In this document: positions 7,061-13,577 of the stretch, piece after piece | Position numbering within the stretch: position 1 is the stretch's first letter | How the letters are laid out: each line of letters begins with the position of its first letter | NCBI GenBank assembly: GCA_018401175.1 | Contig: JAGYLK010000079.1 | Location: 1-16,058, forward strand | Source: Candidatus Altimarinota bacterium | GTDB lineage: Bacteria > Patescibacteriota > Gracilibacteria > UBA4473 | Length of the DNA stretch: 16,058 bases | Reading direction: 5' to 3' | The notes under the pieces: model-generated | What the model saw: only the letters and a program-made list of their open reading frames with translations | Told to the model about the DNA's origin: nothing | Databases searched by the model: none | Made by a program: the position numbers and the translations under genes

Positions 7061-7630
7061 ATGCTTGATTCTCAAAAATTCAAAAACAAATATCGAGTTA
7101 CGAGTCATCGCCTCAAAGGGTATGATTATTCTTCAGATGGAGCGTATTTTATTACGATTTGTGTCAAAAATAGAAAACATTTATTTGGAGAAATTGTGAA
7201 TGGGAAAATGGTTTTGAATGATTTAGGAAAAATTACAGAAAAATGTTGGAAAGAAATACCGGATCATTTTCCTGACGTTATTTTGGATGAATTTGTAATA
7301 ATGCCGAATCATGTACATGGGGTTTTGTTTTTATTTCCCAAAAACGCACCGGTAGAGACGAATAATTATTCGTCTCTACGAAACCGTCCAATACAAAAAC
7401 GTCCAAACGGAACCCGTCGCACCATTGGATCAATTATTCGTGGATTCAAAATTGGTGTCACAAAATACGTCCGTAACAACAACGAGACAAATAATTATTT
7501 GCCTCTATTGGTCGTCTGGCAACCAAATTACTACGATCGCATTATTCGTAGTGAGGATGAATTAAATAGGATTCGAGAATATATTTTTCTGAATCCCGAG
7601 CATTGGGACAAAGACGATTTGAATTATTAA
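7061..7630 (+). CDS. REP-associated tyrosine transposase (RAYT), IS200/Y1-type HUH endonuclease
   Basis: 189 residues. RAYTs are single-copy relatives of IS200/IS605 TnpA that act on palindromic REP-type sequences through an HUH nuclease and a catalytic tyrosine. The family pattern is clear: YFITICVKNRKHLFGEI at the N-terminus, the HUH motif in IMPNHVHGVLF (His84, His86), then IGSIIRGFKIGVTKYV, VVWQPNYYDRIIRSEDELNR and IREYIFLNPEHW. The nucleophile is probably one of the conserved Tyr residues in the C-terminal half (Tyr136, 157, 158 or 174); I cannot decide which. The length is normal and the frame intact. Two related palindromes lie inside the coding region (7352-7379, 7484-7505), both read in the same frame as ETNNY. 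I see no flanking terminal repeats, accessory orfB or target-site signature, so it is a lone gene rather than a complete insertion sequence. Confidence 0.88.
   Translation: MLDSQKFKNKYRVTSHRLKGYDYSSDGAYFITICVKNRKHLFGEIVNGKMVLNDLGKITEKCWKEIPDHFPDVILDEFVIMPNHVHGVLFLFPKNAPVETNNYSSLRNRPIQKRPNGTRRTIGSIIRGFKIGVTKYVRNNNETNNYLPLLVVWQPNYYDRIIRSEDELNRIREYIFLNPEHWDKDDLNY
7352..7379. repeat. perfect 28-base palindrome inside the RAYT gene
   Basis: GTAGAGACGAATAA (7352-7365) is followed at once by its exact reverse complement (7366-7379). It encodes VETNNYSSLR (residues 98-107) between the HUH core and the C-terminal part of the transposase. A sequence this regular can extrude as a hairpin and is the kind of structure RAYTs bind. 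Confidence 0.9.
7484..7505. repeat. 22-base imperfect palindrome inside the RAYT gene, related to the one at 7352
   Basis: GAGACAAATAA (7484-7494) faces TTATTTGCCTC (7495-7505) with a single mismatch (A7487 against C7502). It is the same core as the upstream palindrome, with a paired G-C to A-T change at positions 6 and 17, and it again encodes ETNNY (residues 142-146) in the same reading phase. Confidence 0.8.
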
Positions 7631-7643
7631 AAAATATGAGAAA

Positions 7644-7671
7644 TTGATTTTTGTCCTTTTCTGACTAGAAT
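7644..7671 (+). promoter_or_regulatory. sigma70-type promoter for yebC
   Basis: TTGATT (7644-7649), 16-base spacer, TAGAAT (7666-7671). The predicted leader to ATG 7698 is about 20 bases and ends in TTTCCCCT immediately before the start codon, with no Shine-Dalgarno sequence. Confidence 0.55.
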
Positions 7672-7697
7672 TTCGACGAAATACTAATATTTCCCCT

Positions 7698-8435
7698 ATG
7701 TCAGGACACAATAAATGGAGCACGATTAAACATAAAAAAGGAGCGAATGATGCGAAGCGCGGCAAAATATTGACCAAACATTCAAAAATCCTTTCTGTTG
7801 TCGGACGAAATGATCCGAATCCCGAAACAAACGCTACTTTGCGTGCGGCAATCGCTAATGCGAAATCAGAAAACGTACCAAATGATAATATTGATCGTAT
7901 CTTGAAACGATTAGCAGGAGAAGGAAAAGATGGGGCGGTGTATTCAGAACAGGTATATGAGGGATTTGGACCAGAAGGAGTGCCATTTGTGGTTACCGCT
8001 TTGACCGACAATACCAATCGAACGTATCCCTCTGTAAAACTGGCATTTTCCAAAAATGGAGGAAATCTTGGAAGTTCGGGATCGGTTATGTTTCAATTTG
8101 ATCATGTTGGGGTTATTGAAATAAAAAACGGAGAGAAATCCGAAGACGAACTTTTTGAAATGGCCATTGAGTGTGGAGGAGAAGATTTCACTTTTGAAGG
8201 AGAAATGAGTGAGATTGTCACAAAGTTTGAAAATCTAGGATCTGTCCGTGATAGTCTTACTCAAAGGGGATTGGAAGTGATGAAATCAAACCCCGAATAT
8301 CGAGCAAAAGACCCAGTACAAATAACAGAGGCAGACAGTTTGGCAAAAATTGAAAAATTTATTGCTGCCGTAGAGGAAGCAGAAGACGTAGATGAAGTTT
8401 TTGGTGGATTCGATGTAGATGACAGTTTGTGCTGA
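7698..8435 (+). CDS. yebC: YebC/PmpR/TACO1 family protein
   Basis: 245 residues, full length for the family. The N-terminus is the family signature (MSGHNKWSTIKHKKGANDAK, RGKILTKHSKI), followed by NATLRAAIANAKSENVPNDN and IDRILKRLAGEGKDG, then YEGFGPEGVPFVVTALTDN, NRTYPSVKLAFSKNGGNLGS and SGSVMFQFDHVGVIEI. Members have been described as DNA-binding transcriptional regulators (PmpR) and as ribosome-associated factors that assist translation (mitochondrial TACO1 and bacterial YebC-type proteins). Sequence alone does not say which applies here. It has its own promoter (7644-7671). An acidic stretch (AAVEEAEDVDEVFGGFDVDD) ends the protein. It is cytoplasmic, with no signal or TM segment. Confidence 0.93.
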   Translation: MSGHNKWSTIKHKKGANDAKRGKILTKHSKILSVVGRNDPNPETNATLRAAIANAKSENVPNDNIDRILKRLAGEGKDGAVYSEQVYEGFGPEGVPFVVTALTDNTNRTYPSVKLAFSKNGGNLGSSGSVMFQFDHVGVIEIKNGEKSEDELFEMAIECGGEDFTFEGEMSEIVTKFENLGSVRDSLTQRGLEVMKSNPEYRAKDPVQITEADSLAKIEKFIAAVEEAEDVDEVFGGFDVDDSLC

Positions 8436-8441
8436 TACAGC

Positions 8442-8470
8442 TTGATTTTAAAGTACTTTTGAGGTATACT
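8442..8470 (+). promoter_or_regulatory. sigma70-type promoter for the 643-residue protein
   Basis: TTGATT (8442-8447), 17-base spacer, TATACT (8465-8470), with optimal spacing. The predicted leader to ATG 8500 is about 23 bases and ends TTTCCTCG, without a Shine-Dalgarno sequence. Confidence 0.6.
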
Positions 8471-8475
8471 TTAAA
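8447..8475. repeat. 9-base inverted repeat spanning the promoter (possible operator)
   Basis: TTTAAAGTA (8447-8455) and its exact reverse complement TACTTTAAA (8467-8475) are separated by 11 bases. The left arm starts at the last base of the -35 box and the right arm overlaps the -10 box. The 29-base dyad geometry fits a dimeric regulator covering the promoter, but the arms are AT-rich and chance is possible. Confidence 0.45.
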
Positions 8476-8499
8476 GATAATTTTTGAAGTATTTCCTCG

Positions 8500-10431
8500 A
8501 TGGGATTTCAATCCACGGTCATGGCGGGCAAAGATGCTGCTGAAAAGCTAAAAAATGTGCAAGAAACACAAGGGTTTGATGAAGTTGAAAAATTGAAAGA
8601 GAGAGTTGGAATAAAGAAGCAAACAGACAGAGCGTTAGAAATAAAGGATGTTGCGTCGGAAACCTTTTTAGACAAAAAAGAATTAGCCGCTGAGGCACGA
8701 GAAAAGGCAGAAGAAAAACCTTGGTGGAGACGCGGATTGAAGTGGGCTATTGGCGGTGGATTTGGCTTATTGTTAGGAAAAGAACTTTTGGGGAATAAAG
8801 GAGAAGAAGTCATTACCGAAACAGTTGATCAAGGAGTAGATATTGTCACAGATGAAGAGAAATTAAAAGAAACAAATGATACCTTTAAAGCCGCGATAGA
8901 GGCCGAAAGAGCCGTGAAAGAAGTGCATAAAGAAGTGGATGAAAAATGGAAATTTGAAAAGGAAAAAAGTGACAAAGATTGGTTTGTGGAATTGGAGAAA
9001 AAAGAAGTGAAATATAAAAAATATGGACACACGGACGCGTGGAAAGAGGCATGGAAAAAAACAGAATATGAGTATGATCCCAAAACAGGGGAACAAACGA
9101 AGAAGCGAAATTTCTTTTTTCGATTATTTGCCTTTTTCCCCGCACTCACAAAAACATATGCCGGATGGCGTTCATTTGAGGCACTCAAGAAATCAGGAGC
9201 GATTGAAAAAATAAAGAAAGGAAAAGAATATAAAGATCGTGCTGAGAAAAAGGTTCATGAAGCTGAGGAGGAATTTAATAAGGGGGTGGAAGCAAAGCGA
9301 GAAGGGTTTGAAGCCGTTTTTGCGGAGAATCCGGGAGCGTTGATGGTTTCAAAAAACTATCTTAAAAAATTGGGGAATCTTACTCGTAATGCCGATAAAT
9401 TTTCTTCCCCAGAACGAGCGGATCAACTTCGAAAAATTGTCCGTGAGGCTGCAGAAGAAGGAACAAAGAAATTTGGTCCCGGATTTTCGAAAATGAAAGG
9501 ATTTGAAAAATATATGCCAGGAATTTCTGTAAAATCGAGAGGCGGACTTATGGTGGTCGAAATTGTGGGGAAATCTTTGGGGGCGGCTTTACGGGAGGGA
9601 GCTGAAGAAGGAGGTTGGGCGAGAGCGGGAAGTGTTTTCAAAGAAGAAATTACAAATTCTGATAATTGGAAAGATGCTTGTCCTCTTTGGGGGACATGGA
9701 GAAGTGCAGAGCGATTGGCAGTAGATGATGATATTCCTCGATGGAGTAAATGGCTGGATTTTGGACTTTCTGCGGGGATGGACGTTGCCACAGGAGTGGC
9801 TCTCGTGGGGACGTTGGGACTTGCTTCGCCAGCTATTTTGGCTGCTCGTACAGCAGCGGGGGCTGCCGCAAAAGGAGGGGTTCGAAAGCTCGTAACGAAG
9901 CAACTTCTCAAACAAGGAGTGCGGGGAGGGGAGAATTTTGCCAGAAAAGAATTTACCAAAGAAACAAGAAAAGGATTTACGAAAAATGTTCTTCGTACTG
10001 CTGGAGGAAAATGGGGAGTGCGTCTCAATTTAATGATGACAACTCTTGGCGAATTCTTTGGAGAGGATGTAGAAGAAATAAAAACTGAGGTAAAACACGA
10101 AGCATACAATACACTTCTTACTCCAGAGCAACGGTATGCTATTGCCCTTGAAAAAGCGGCGAGAAGTGGTACACCACTTCCCGAGAGAGAGGCAATTCTG
10201 GCCGAGGAAGATAAAAAACAAAAAGAGGAAATTGAGGTTGATGAACAGCGAAAACAGGCAGGAATTTTCAGTAATTCAACAGTGAAAGAAAAAGGTGAAG
10301 AAAGGGAAGGGAAAAGAGTTTCTCCTTTAGAATGGAAAAAGAAACAGAATACTGCTTCGGATAAACAAGAGAAGAAAACGATACAGAAAAATATTGCACC
10401 AGAAGAAGTTTCAACAAAAATAGCTGCGTAA
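8500..10431 (+). CDS. 643-residue charged protein of unknown function with hydrophobic Gly/Ala segments
   Basis: I do not recognise this protein. It starts MGFQSTVMAGKDAAEKLKNV and is very rich in Lys and Glu. Predicted features by eye: helical, coiled-coil-like stretches about 11-75, 118-175 and 240-270; a hydrophobic Gly-rich segment 81-98 (KWAIGGGFGLLLGKELLG) just after a WWRR motif; an aromatic patch 204-222 (NFFFRLFAFFPALTKTYAGW); a long hydrophobic Ala/Gly stretch about 419-458 (LDFGLSAGMDVATGVALVGT onwards); then a basic region 460-500 (KQLLKQGVRGGENFARKEFT) and a charged tail. There is no classical signal peptide, no nucleotide-binding motif and only one Cys. It could be a membrane-associated protein or one carried inside a larger assembly. 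It has its own promoter with an inverted repeat and ends 12 bases from the convergent gene. Confidence 0.8.
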   Translation: MGFQSTVMAGKDAAEKLKNVQETQGFDEVEKLKERVGIKKQTDRALEIKDVASETFLDKKELAAEAREKAEEKPWWRRGLKWAIGGGFGLLLGKELLGNKGEEVITETVDQGVDIVTDEEKLKETNDTFKAAIEAERAVKEVHKEVDEKWKFEKEKSDKDWFVELEKKEVKYKKYGHTDAWKEAWKKTEYEYDPKTGEQTKKRNFFFRLFAFFPALTKTYAGWRSFEALKKSGAIEKIKKGKEYKDRAEKKVHEAEEEFNKGVEAKREGFEAVFAENPGALMVSKNYLKKLGNLTRNADKFSSPERADQLRKIVREAAEEGTKKFGPGFSKMKGFEKYMPGISVKSRGGLMVVEIVGKSLGAALREGAEEGGWARAGSVFKEEITNSDNWKDACPLWGTWRSAERLAVDDDIPRWSKWLDFGLSAGMDVATGVALVGTLGLASPAILAARTAAGAAAKGGVRKLVTKQLLKQGVRGGENFARKEFTKETRKGFTKNVLRTAGGKWGVRLNLMMTTLGEFFGEDVEEIKTEVKHEAYNTLLTPEQRYAIALEKAARSGTPLPEREAILAEEDKKQKEEIEVDEQRKQAGIFSNSTVKEKGEEREGKRVSPLEWKKKQNTASDKQEKKTIQKNIAPEEVSTKIAA

Positions 10432-10443
10432 TAAACAACGTAT

Positions 10444-11373
10444 TTATGCGTTTCGCTCTTCGTGTTTGACTCTGTTCTCGGCAATATGACTTACTATTTT
10501 GTGTGGATGAGGAACATTTTCAAAAACGAGTGTCGCGTCTCGGTTTGCCGTTTCTATTTCAATATGTCCGAGCCCCAATGCCCATGGAATAAACCCGCGA
10601 TTATTGGGAACAACATTGGTGATAGAATCATAGGTCAATCCATTAGTTTCTGAACCAAAAAGTTCGTGATTTTGCAGAATGACGCGATAGTTTGTAATAT
10701 AAATAACGTCGTATTGATAGTCGAGCCAGGCTTTGTAAAAAAAGACACCGGCAAAAGTGAAACATAAAATAGAAAGGGCAATCCAAACACTTTCAAAGGC
10801 TATCCCATGCGTAAAGAGAATAATCAAAAGTCCACAGCTAATAAAGAAAAGGGGCAGAATGAGAGCTATTATGAAAACAAGAGGATGTTTCTGGACAATA
10901 TGTTCAACCGATTCCTTTGGCAGCATGTAGAGTTCTCCATGTCGTTTTTTTTGACATCGTTCCAGTGCTTCATATTCCTTTCCGTACATGACAGAAAATT
11001 TCAAAATTCGGAGAATTCGGAGAAGGAGAAATATTTCAAAGTACCCACTTCCAAACCCCAGTTTTTCTAAATAAAAGGGCGCAATAGCAATAAAATCAAC
11101 AATACCTTCCCATGAAAAGATAAATTTATTTGTTTTTGTAGCAGTCCAGATACGCAAAAAGTATTCTATTGTAAAAATAGAAACGGTAATTTTTTCGAAT
11201 AGAAACAGCGGTTCTTCAATCCAAGTATGACTGGGGATACTGGAGAATAAATGTAAGGGAATAACCGCAATAGAGAATAAAATTAGGAAACTCAGCGTTC
11301 CATTAATAATACGACCTTCTCCCGTTGTGGGGTCATGAAGGCATCGATTGAGAATTTGTTGCAGTTTTTTCAC
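10444..11373 (-). CDS. voltage-sensor-like (S1-S4) membrane domain fused to two TM helices and a bacterial PH domain
   Basis: 309 residues. Residues 25-128 look like the S1-S4 voltage sensor of voltage-gated cation channels. S1 is about 25-45. S2 (56-78) contains FTIEYFLRIW with Glu70 and Arg74. S3 contains IVDFIAIAPFYL with Asp93. S4 is FLLLRILRILKF with Arg119, Arg122 and Lys125 at every third position. No pore loop or TVGYG-type filter follows. Instead come a 35-residue linker (LPKESVEHIVQKHP), two TM helices (about 163-188 and 192-214) and a YdbS/YdbT-type bPH domain (215-300: YDVIYITNYRVILQ, LTYDSITNVV, LGLGHIEIETANRDATLVFE). The start is GTG 11373; an in-frame stop lies just upstream and no earlier start exists. 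The gene is divergent from dnaK. Function is unknown; a membrane sensor is an inference. Confidence 0.85.
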   Translation of the reverse strand: MKKLQQILNRCLHDPTTGEGRIINGTLSFLILFSIAVIPLHLFSSIPSHTWIEEPLFLFEKITVSIFTIEYFLRIWTATKTNKFIFSWEGIVDFIAIAPFYLEKLGFGSGYFEIFLLLRILRILKFSVMYGKEYEALERCQKKRHGELYMLPKESVEHIVQKHPLVFIIALILPLFFISCGLLIILFTHGIAFESVWIALSILCFTFAGVFFYKAWLDYQYDVIYITNYRVILQNHELFGSETNGLTYDSITNVVPNNRGFIPWALGLGHIEIETANRDATLVFENVPHPHKIVSHIAENRVKHEERNA

Positions 11374-11389
11374 CTCTATTTTTTAATGA

Positions 11390-11418
11390 AAAATATATTT
11401 TTTGTCAAAGTTCTTCAA
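11390..11418 (-). promoter_or_regulatory. weak promoter candidate for the voltage-sensor/PH gene
   Basis: On the minus strand TTGAAG (11418-11413), 17-base spacer, TATTTT (11395-11390). An alternative is TTGACA (11408-11403) with TAAAAA (11385-11380), which would leave almost no leader before GTG 11373. The region is very AT-rich, so neither choice is firm. Confidence 0.3.
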
Positions 11419-11424
11419 AAATAT

Positions 11425-11452
11425 TTGACAGAAATTTTAGCACTCTTATAAT
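11425..11452 (+). promoter_or_regulatory. consensus sigma70 promoter of dnaK
   Basis: TTGACA (11425-11430), 16-base spacer, TATAAT (11447-11452): both hexamers match consensus exactly. Transcription should start near 11459, inside the CIRCE right arm, giving a leader of about 18 bases. Confidence 0.85.
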
Positions 11453-11463
11453 CTGACTGCTAA
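11437..11463. promoter_or_regulatory. CIRCE element (HrcA operator) at the dnaK promoter
   Basis: TTAGCACTC (11437-11445), 9-base spacer, GACTGCTAA (11455-11463). The CIRCE consensus is TTAGCACTC-N9-GAGTGCTAA, so the left arm is perfect and the right arm has one substitution. The -10 box lies within the spacer, so bound HrcA would block RNA polymerase. hrcA itself is not in the window. Confidence 0.9.
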
Positions 11464-11476
11464 ATCTTAAAAATTA

Positions 11477-13396
11477 ATGTCCATGTCAAAAATTATTGGA
11501 ATCGATCTCGGAACCACAAACTCTTGTGTGGCGGTAATGGAAGGGGGAAAAGCAACCGTTATTCCAAATGCAGAAGGGGGGAGAACAACTCCGTCTATTG
11601 TTGCACAAAAAGAGAAACAAACGTTGGTGGGAACTCCAGCCAAACGTCAGGCACTGACAAATCCGAAAAATACAATCTTTTCAGCGAAACGATTCATTGG
11701 ACGACGTTCCTCAGAGGTTGCTAATGAAATGAAAAAAATGCCTTTTGAATTCAAAAAAGGAACGAATGATTCTGTAGAAATTGTGTTTGGTGGAGAGGCG
11801 GTAAAGCCAGCGGTTATTTCCGCGAAGGTTCTTGCAAAATTAAAAGCAGATGCAGAAGCTTTTGTCGGGGCGCCTATTAAAAAAGCAGTTATTACCGTTC
11901 CCGCATATTTTAATGATGACCAGCGAAAGGCTACGCGTGATGCAGGAAAGATTGCGGGACTAGAAGTAGAACGAATTATTAATGAGCCAACAGCAGCAGC
12001 TTTGGCGTATGGAATTGATAAAAAGGGAAAAGAAGAAAAAATCGTCGTATACGATTTGGGAGGTGGAACGTTTGATGTTTCGGTTCTTGAAATTTCAGAT
12101 GGAACATTTGAAGTTCTCGCTACGAATGGGGATACTCATTTGGGAGGAGATGACTTTGATAATGCGATTATTGATTATCTTGTGGATAAATTTGATGCAG
12201 AGAATGGAGTCGACTTGAAGAAGGATCCCATGGCGATGCAGCGAATTAAAGAAGAGGCAGAGAAAGCAAAAAAAGAACTTTCGAGCACGCAGGAATTTGA
12301 AATAAATTTGATGTATGTAACCGTAAAAGATGGAGCGCCACTTCACCTTCATGAAAAAATTACTCGTTCAAAATATGAACAATTAGTTGAAAAATTAATT
12401 GATCGCTCTCTTGAACCTTGTAAAAAAGTGCTTGTGGACGCAAAAATTTCAAAATCCGACATAAACGAGATTTTACTTGTTGGTGGAATGACACGTACAC
12501 CGTTGGTACAGAAAAAAGTAGAGGAATTTTTTGGGAAAAAAGTAAATACGTCACAAAATCCGGATGAGGTTGTTGCTTTAGGAGCAGCTATTCAAGGAGG
12601 AGTTCTGCAGGGAGATGTACATGATATTTTACTTTTGGACGTAACTCCCTTGACCCTGGGAATTGAAACGGCTGGAGGAATTCGAACCTCTATTATTGAA
12701 CGCAACACAACAATTCCAACGAAGAAAGCGCAAGTATTTTCTACTTATGCAGATAATCAAACACAGGTGCAATTACACGTTCTTCAGGGAGAGCGAGAAA
12801 TGGCAGTAGATAATAAATCATTGGGACAATTCATATTGGATGGTATTGCTCCAGCGCCACGAGGGGTTCCACAGATTTCGGTAGAATTTGATATCGATGC
12901 AAATGGAATTCTGCAGGTTTCAGCAACAGATAAGGCTTCTGGAAAAAAACAAAATATTCGTATCGAAGGATCGTCTGGAATTTCTGATGAGGATATTCAA
13001 AAGATGCAACGTGACGCAGAAGAAAATGCGGAAGCTGATAAAAAGAGAAAGGAATTGGTTGAAGCCAAAAATCACCTAGATTCATTAGTATATCAATCGG
13101 AGAAAACCATTTATGAGGCAAAAGATTTGAAAAAATCAGAACTGGAAGAAGTAATAAAAAATTTGGAAGACGGACTTATTTCTCCCCGTGATCTTTTGAA
13201 AAAAGAAGATTCTTCAGTAGAGAAATTGAAGACGGAATCAGAAACGCTTCAAAAACTTCTCATGGCGTTGGGACAAAAAATGCATGAGTTGGGAGTTGAT
13301 CCTGAAGCGGCACAAGGAGAAGCAAAAACGGAAAAGAAGGGAGAGGAAGAGATAAAAGATGCAGAATTTGAGGAAATAAATGCAGATGAGAAGTAA
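11477..13396 (+). CDS. dnaK: chaperone protein DnaK (Hsp70)
   Basis: ATP-dependent chaperone that binds exposed hydrophobic segments of client proteins with DnaJ and GrpE. The 639-residue product is full length. The ATPase domain begins SKIIGIDLGTTNSCVAVMEG and has AVITVPAYFNDDQRKATRDA, INEPTAAALAYG, VYDLGGGTFDVSVLE, THLGGDDFDN and LVGGMTRTPLVQ. The linker VHDILLLDVTPLTLGIE leads to the substrate-binding domain (TTIPTKKAQVFSTYADNQTQ, EFDIDANGILQVSATDKASG) and a helical lid, ending with EEIKDAEFEEINADEK, close to the conserved EEVxDxEFEE tail. It retains the ATPase-domain segment (RRSSEVANEMKKMPFEF) that is missing in classical Gram-positive-type Hsp70s. Start: ATG 11477, or ATG 11483, which matches the usual MSKIIGIDLG. 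It is regulated by CIRCE/HrcA. grpE and dnaJ are not adjacent. Confidence 0.98.
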   Translation: MSMSKIIGIDLGTTNSCVAVMEGGKATVIPNAEGGRTTPSIVAQKEKQTLVGTPAKRQALTNPKNTIFSAKRFIGRRSSEVANEMKKMPFEFKKGTNDSVEIVFGGEAVKPAVISAKVLAKLKADAEAFVGAPIKKAVITVPAYFNDDQRKATRDAGKIAGLEVERIINEPTAAALAYGIDKKGKEEKIVVYDLGGGTFDVSVLEISDGTFEVLATNGDTHLGGDDFDNAIIDYLVDKFDAENGVDLKKDPMAMQRIKEEAEKAKKELSSTQEFEINLMYVTVKDGAPLHLHEKITRSKYEQLVEKLIDRSLEPCKKVLVDAKISKSDINEILLVGGMTRTPLVQKKVEEFFGKKVNTSQNPDEVVALGAAIQGGVLQGDVHDILLLDVTPLTLGIETAGGIRTSIIERNTTIPTKKAQVFSTYADNQTQVQLHVLQGEREMAVDNKSLGQFILDGIAPAPRGVPQISVEFDIDANGILQVSATDKASGKKQNIRIEGSSGISDEDIQKMQRDAEENAEADKKRKELVEAKNHLDSLVYQSEKTIYEAKDLKKSELEEVIKNLEDGLISPRDLLKKEDSSVEKLKTESETLQKLLMALGQKMHELGVDPEAAQGEAKTEKKGEEEIKDAEFEEINADEK

Positions 13397-13433
13397 AAGG
13401 AAGTAAGGGAAAAGGTGAAAATTTTTATACGGT

Positions 13434-13462
13434 GAAGGTGGAGTCCCCATGATTCCACCTTC
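13434..13462 (+). terminator. strong hairpin after dnaK, possible terminator
   Basis: GAAGGTGGA (13434-13442) pairs perfectly with TCCACCTTC (13454-13462) around an 11-base loop, 38 bases after the dnaK stop. The downstream sequence is TCTTACTG, not a good T tract, so it may act as an mRNA 3'-end stabiliser or a weak or bidirectional terminator instead. Confidence 0.5.
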
Positions 13463-13522
13463 TCTTACTGATGAAAGGGATGAAAGGAATTTTGATTTAT
13501 TTTGAAAAAGTGTCAAAAAAGC

Positions 13523-13551
13523 TTGCGCGGAATAAAATCTTGTTGTAATTT
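13523..13551 (+). promoter_or_regulatory. weak promoter candidate for the cupredoxin-like gene
   Basis: TTGCGC (13523-13528), 17-base spacer, TAATTT (13546-13551). The -10 to start distance matches that of yebC, and both leaders end TTTCCCCT before ATG. The boxes themselves are poor. Confidence 0.35.
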
Positions 13552-13577
13552 CCATTTGTAATTTATTTGTTTCCCCT

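Noticed and set aside
7061..7630. Complete IS200/IS605 insertion sequence
   Set aside because: No subterminal hairpins at the gene borders and no TnpB/OrfB; the protein pattern and internal palindromes fit a RAYT instead.
9423..10484. 353-codon open frame on the minus strand
   Set aside because: It lies wholly over the 3' half of the 643-residue gene. Its translation is Ser/Phe/Arg-rich low-complexity sequence with no motif, typical of the antisense of a Glu/Lys-rich gene.
10444..11373. Complete voltage-gated potassium or sodium channel
   Set aside because: There is no selectivity filter between the last two TM helices, and the C-terminus is a PH domain.
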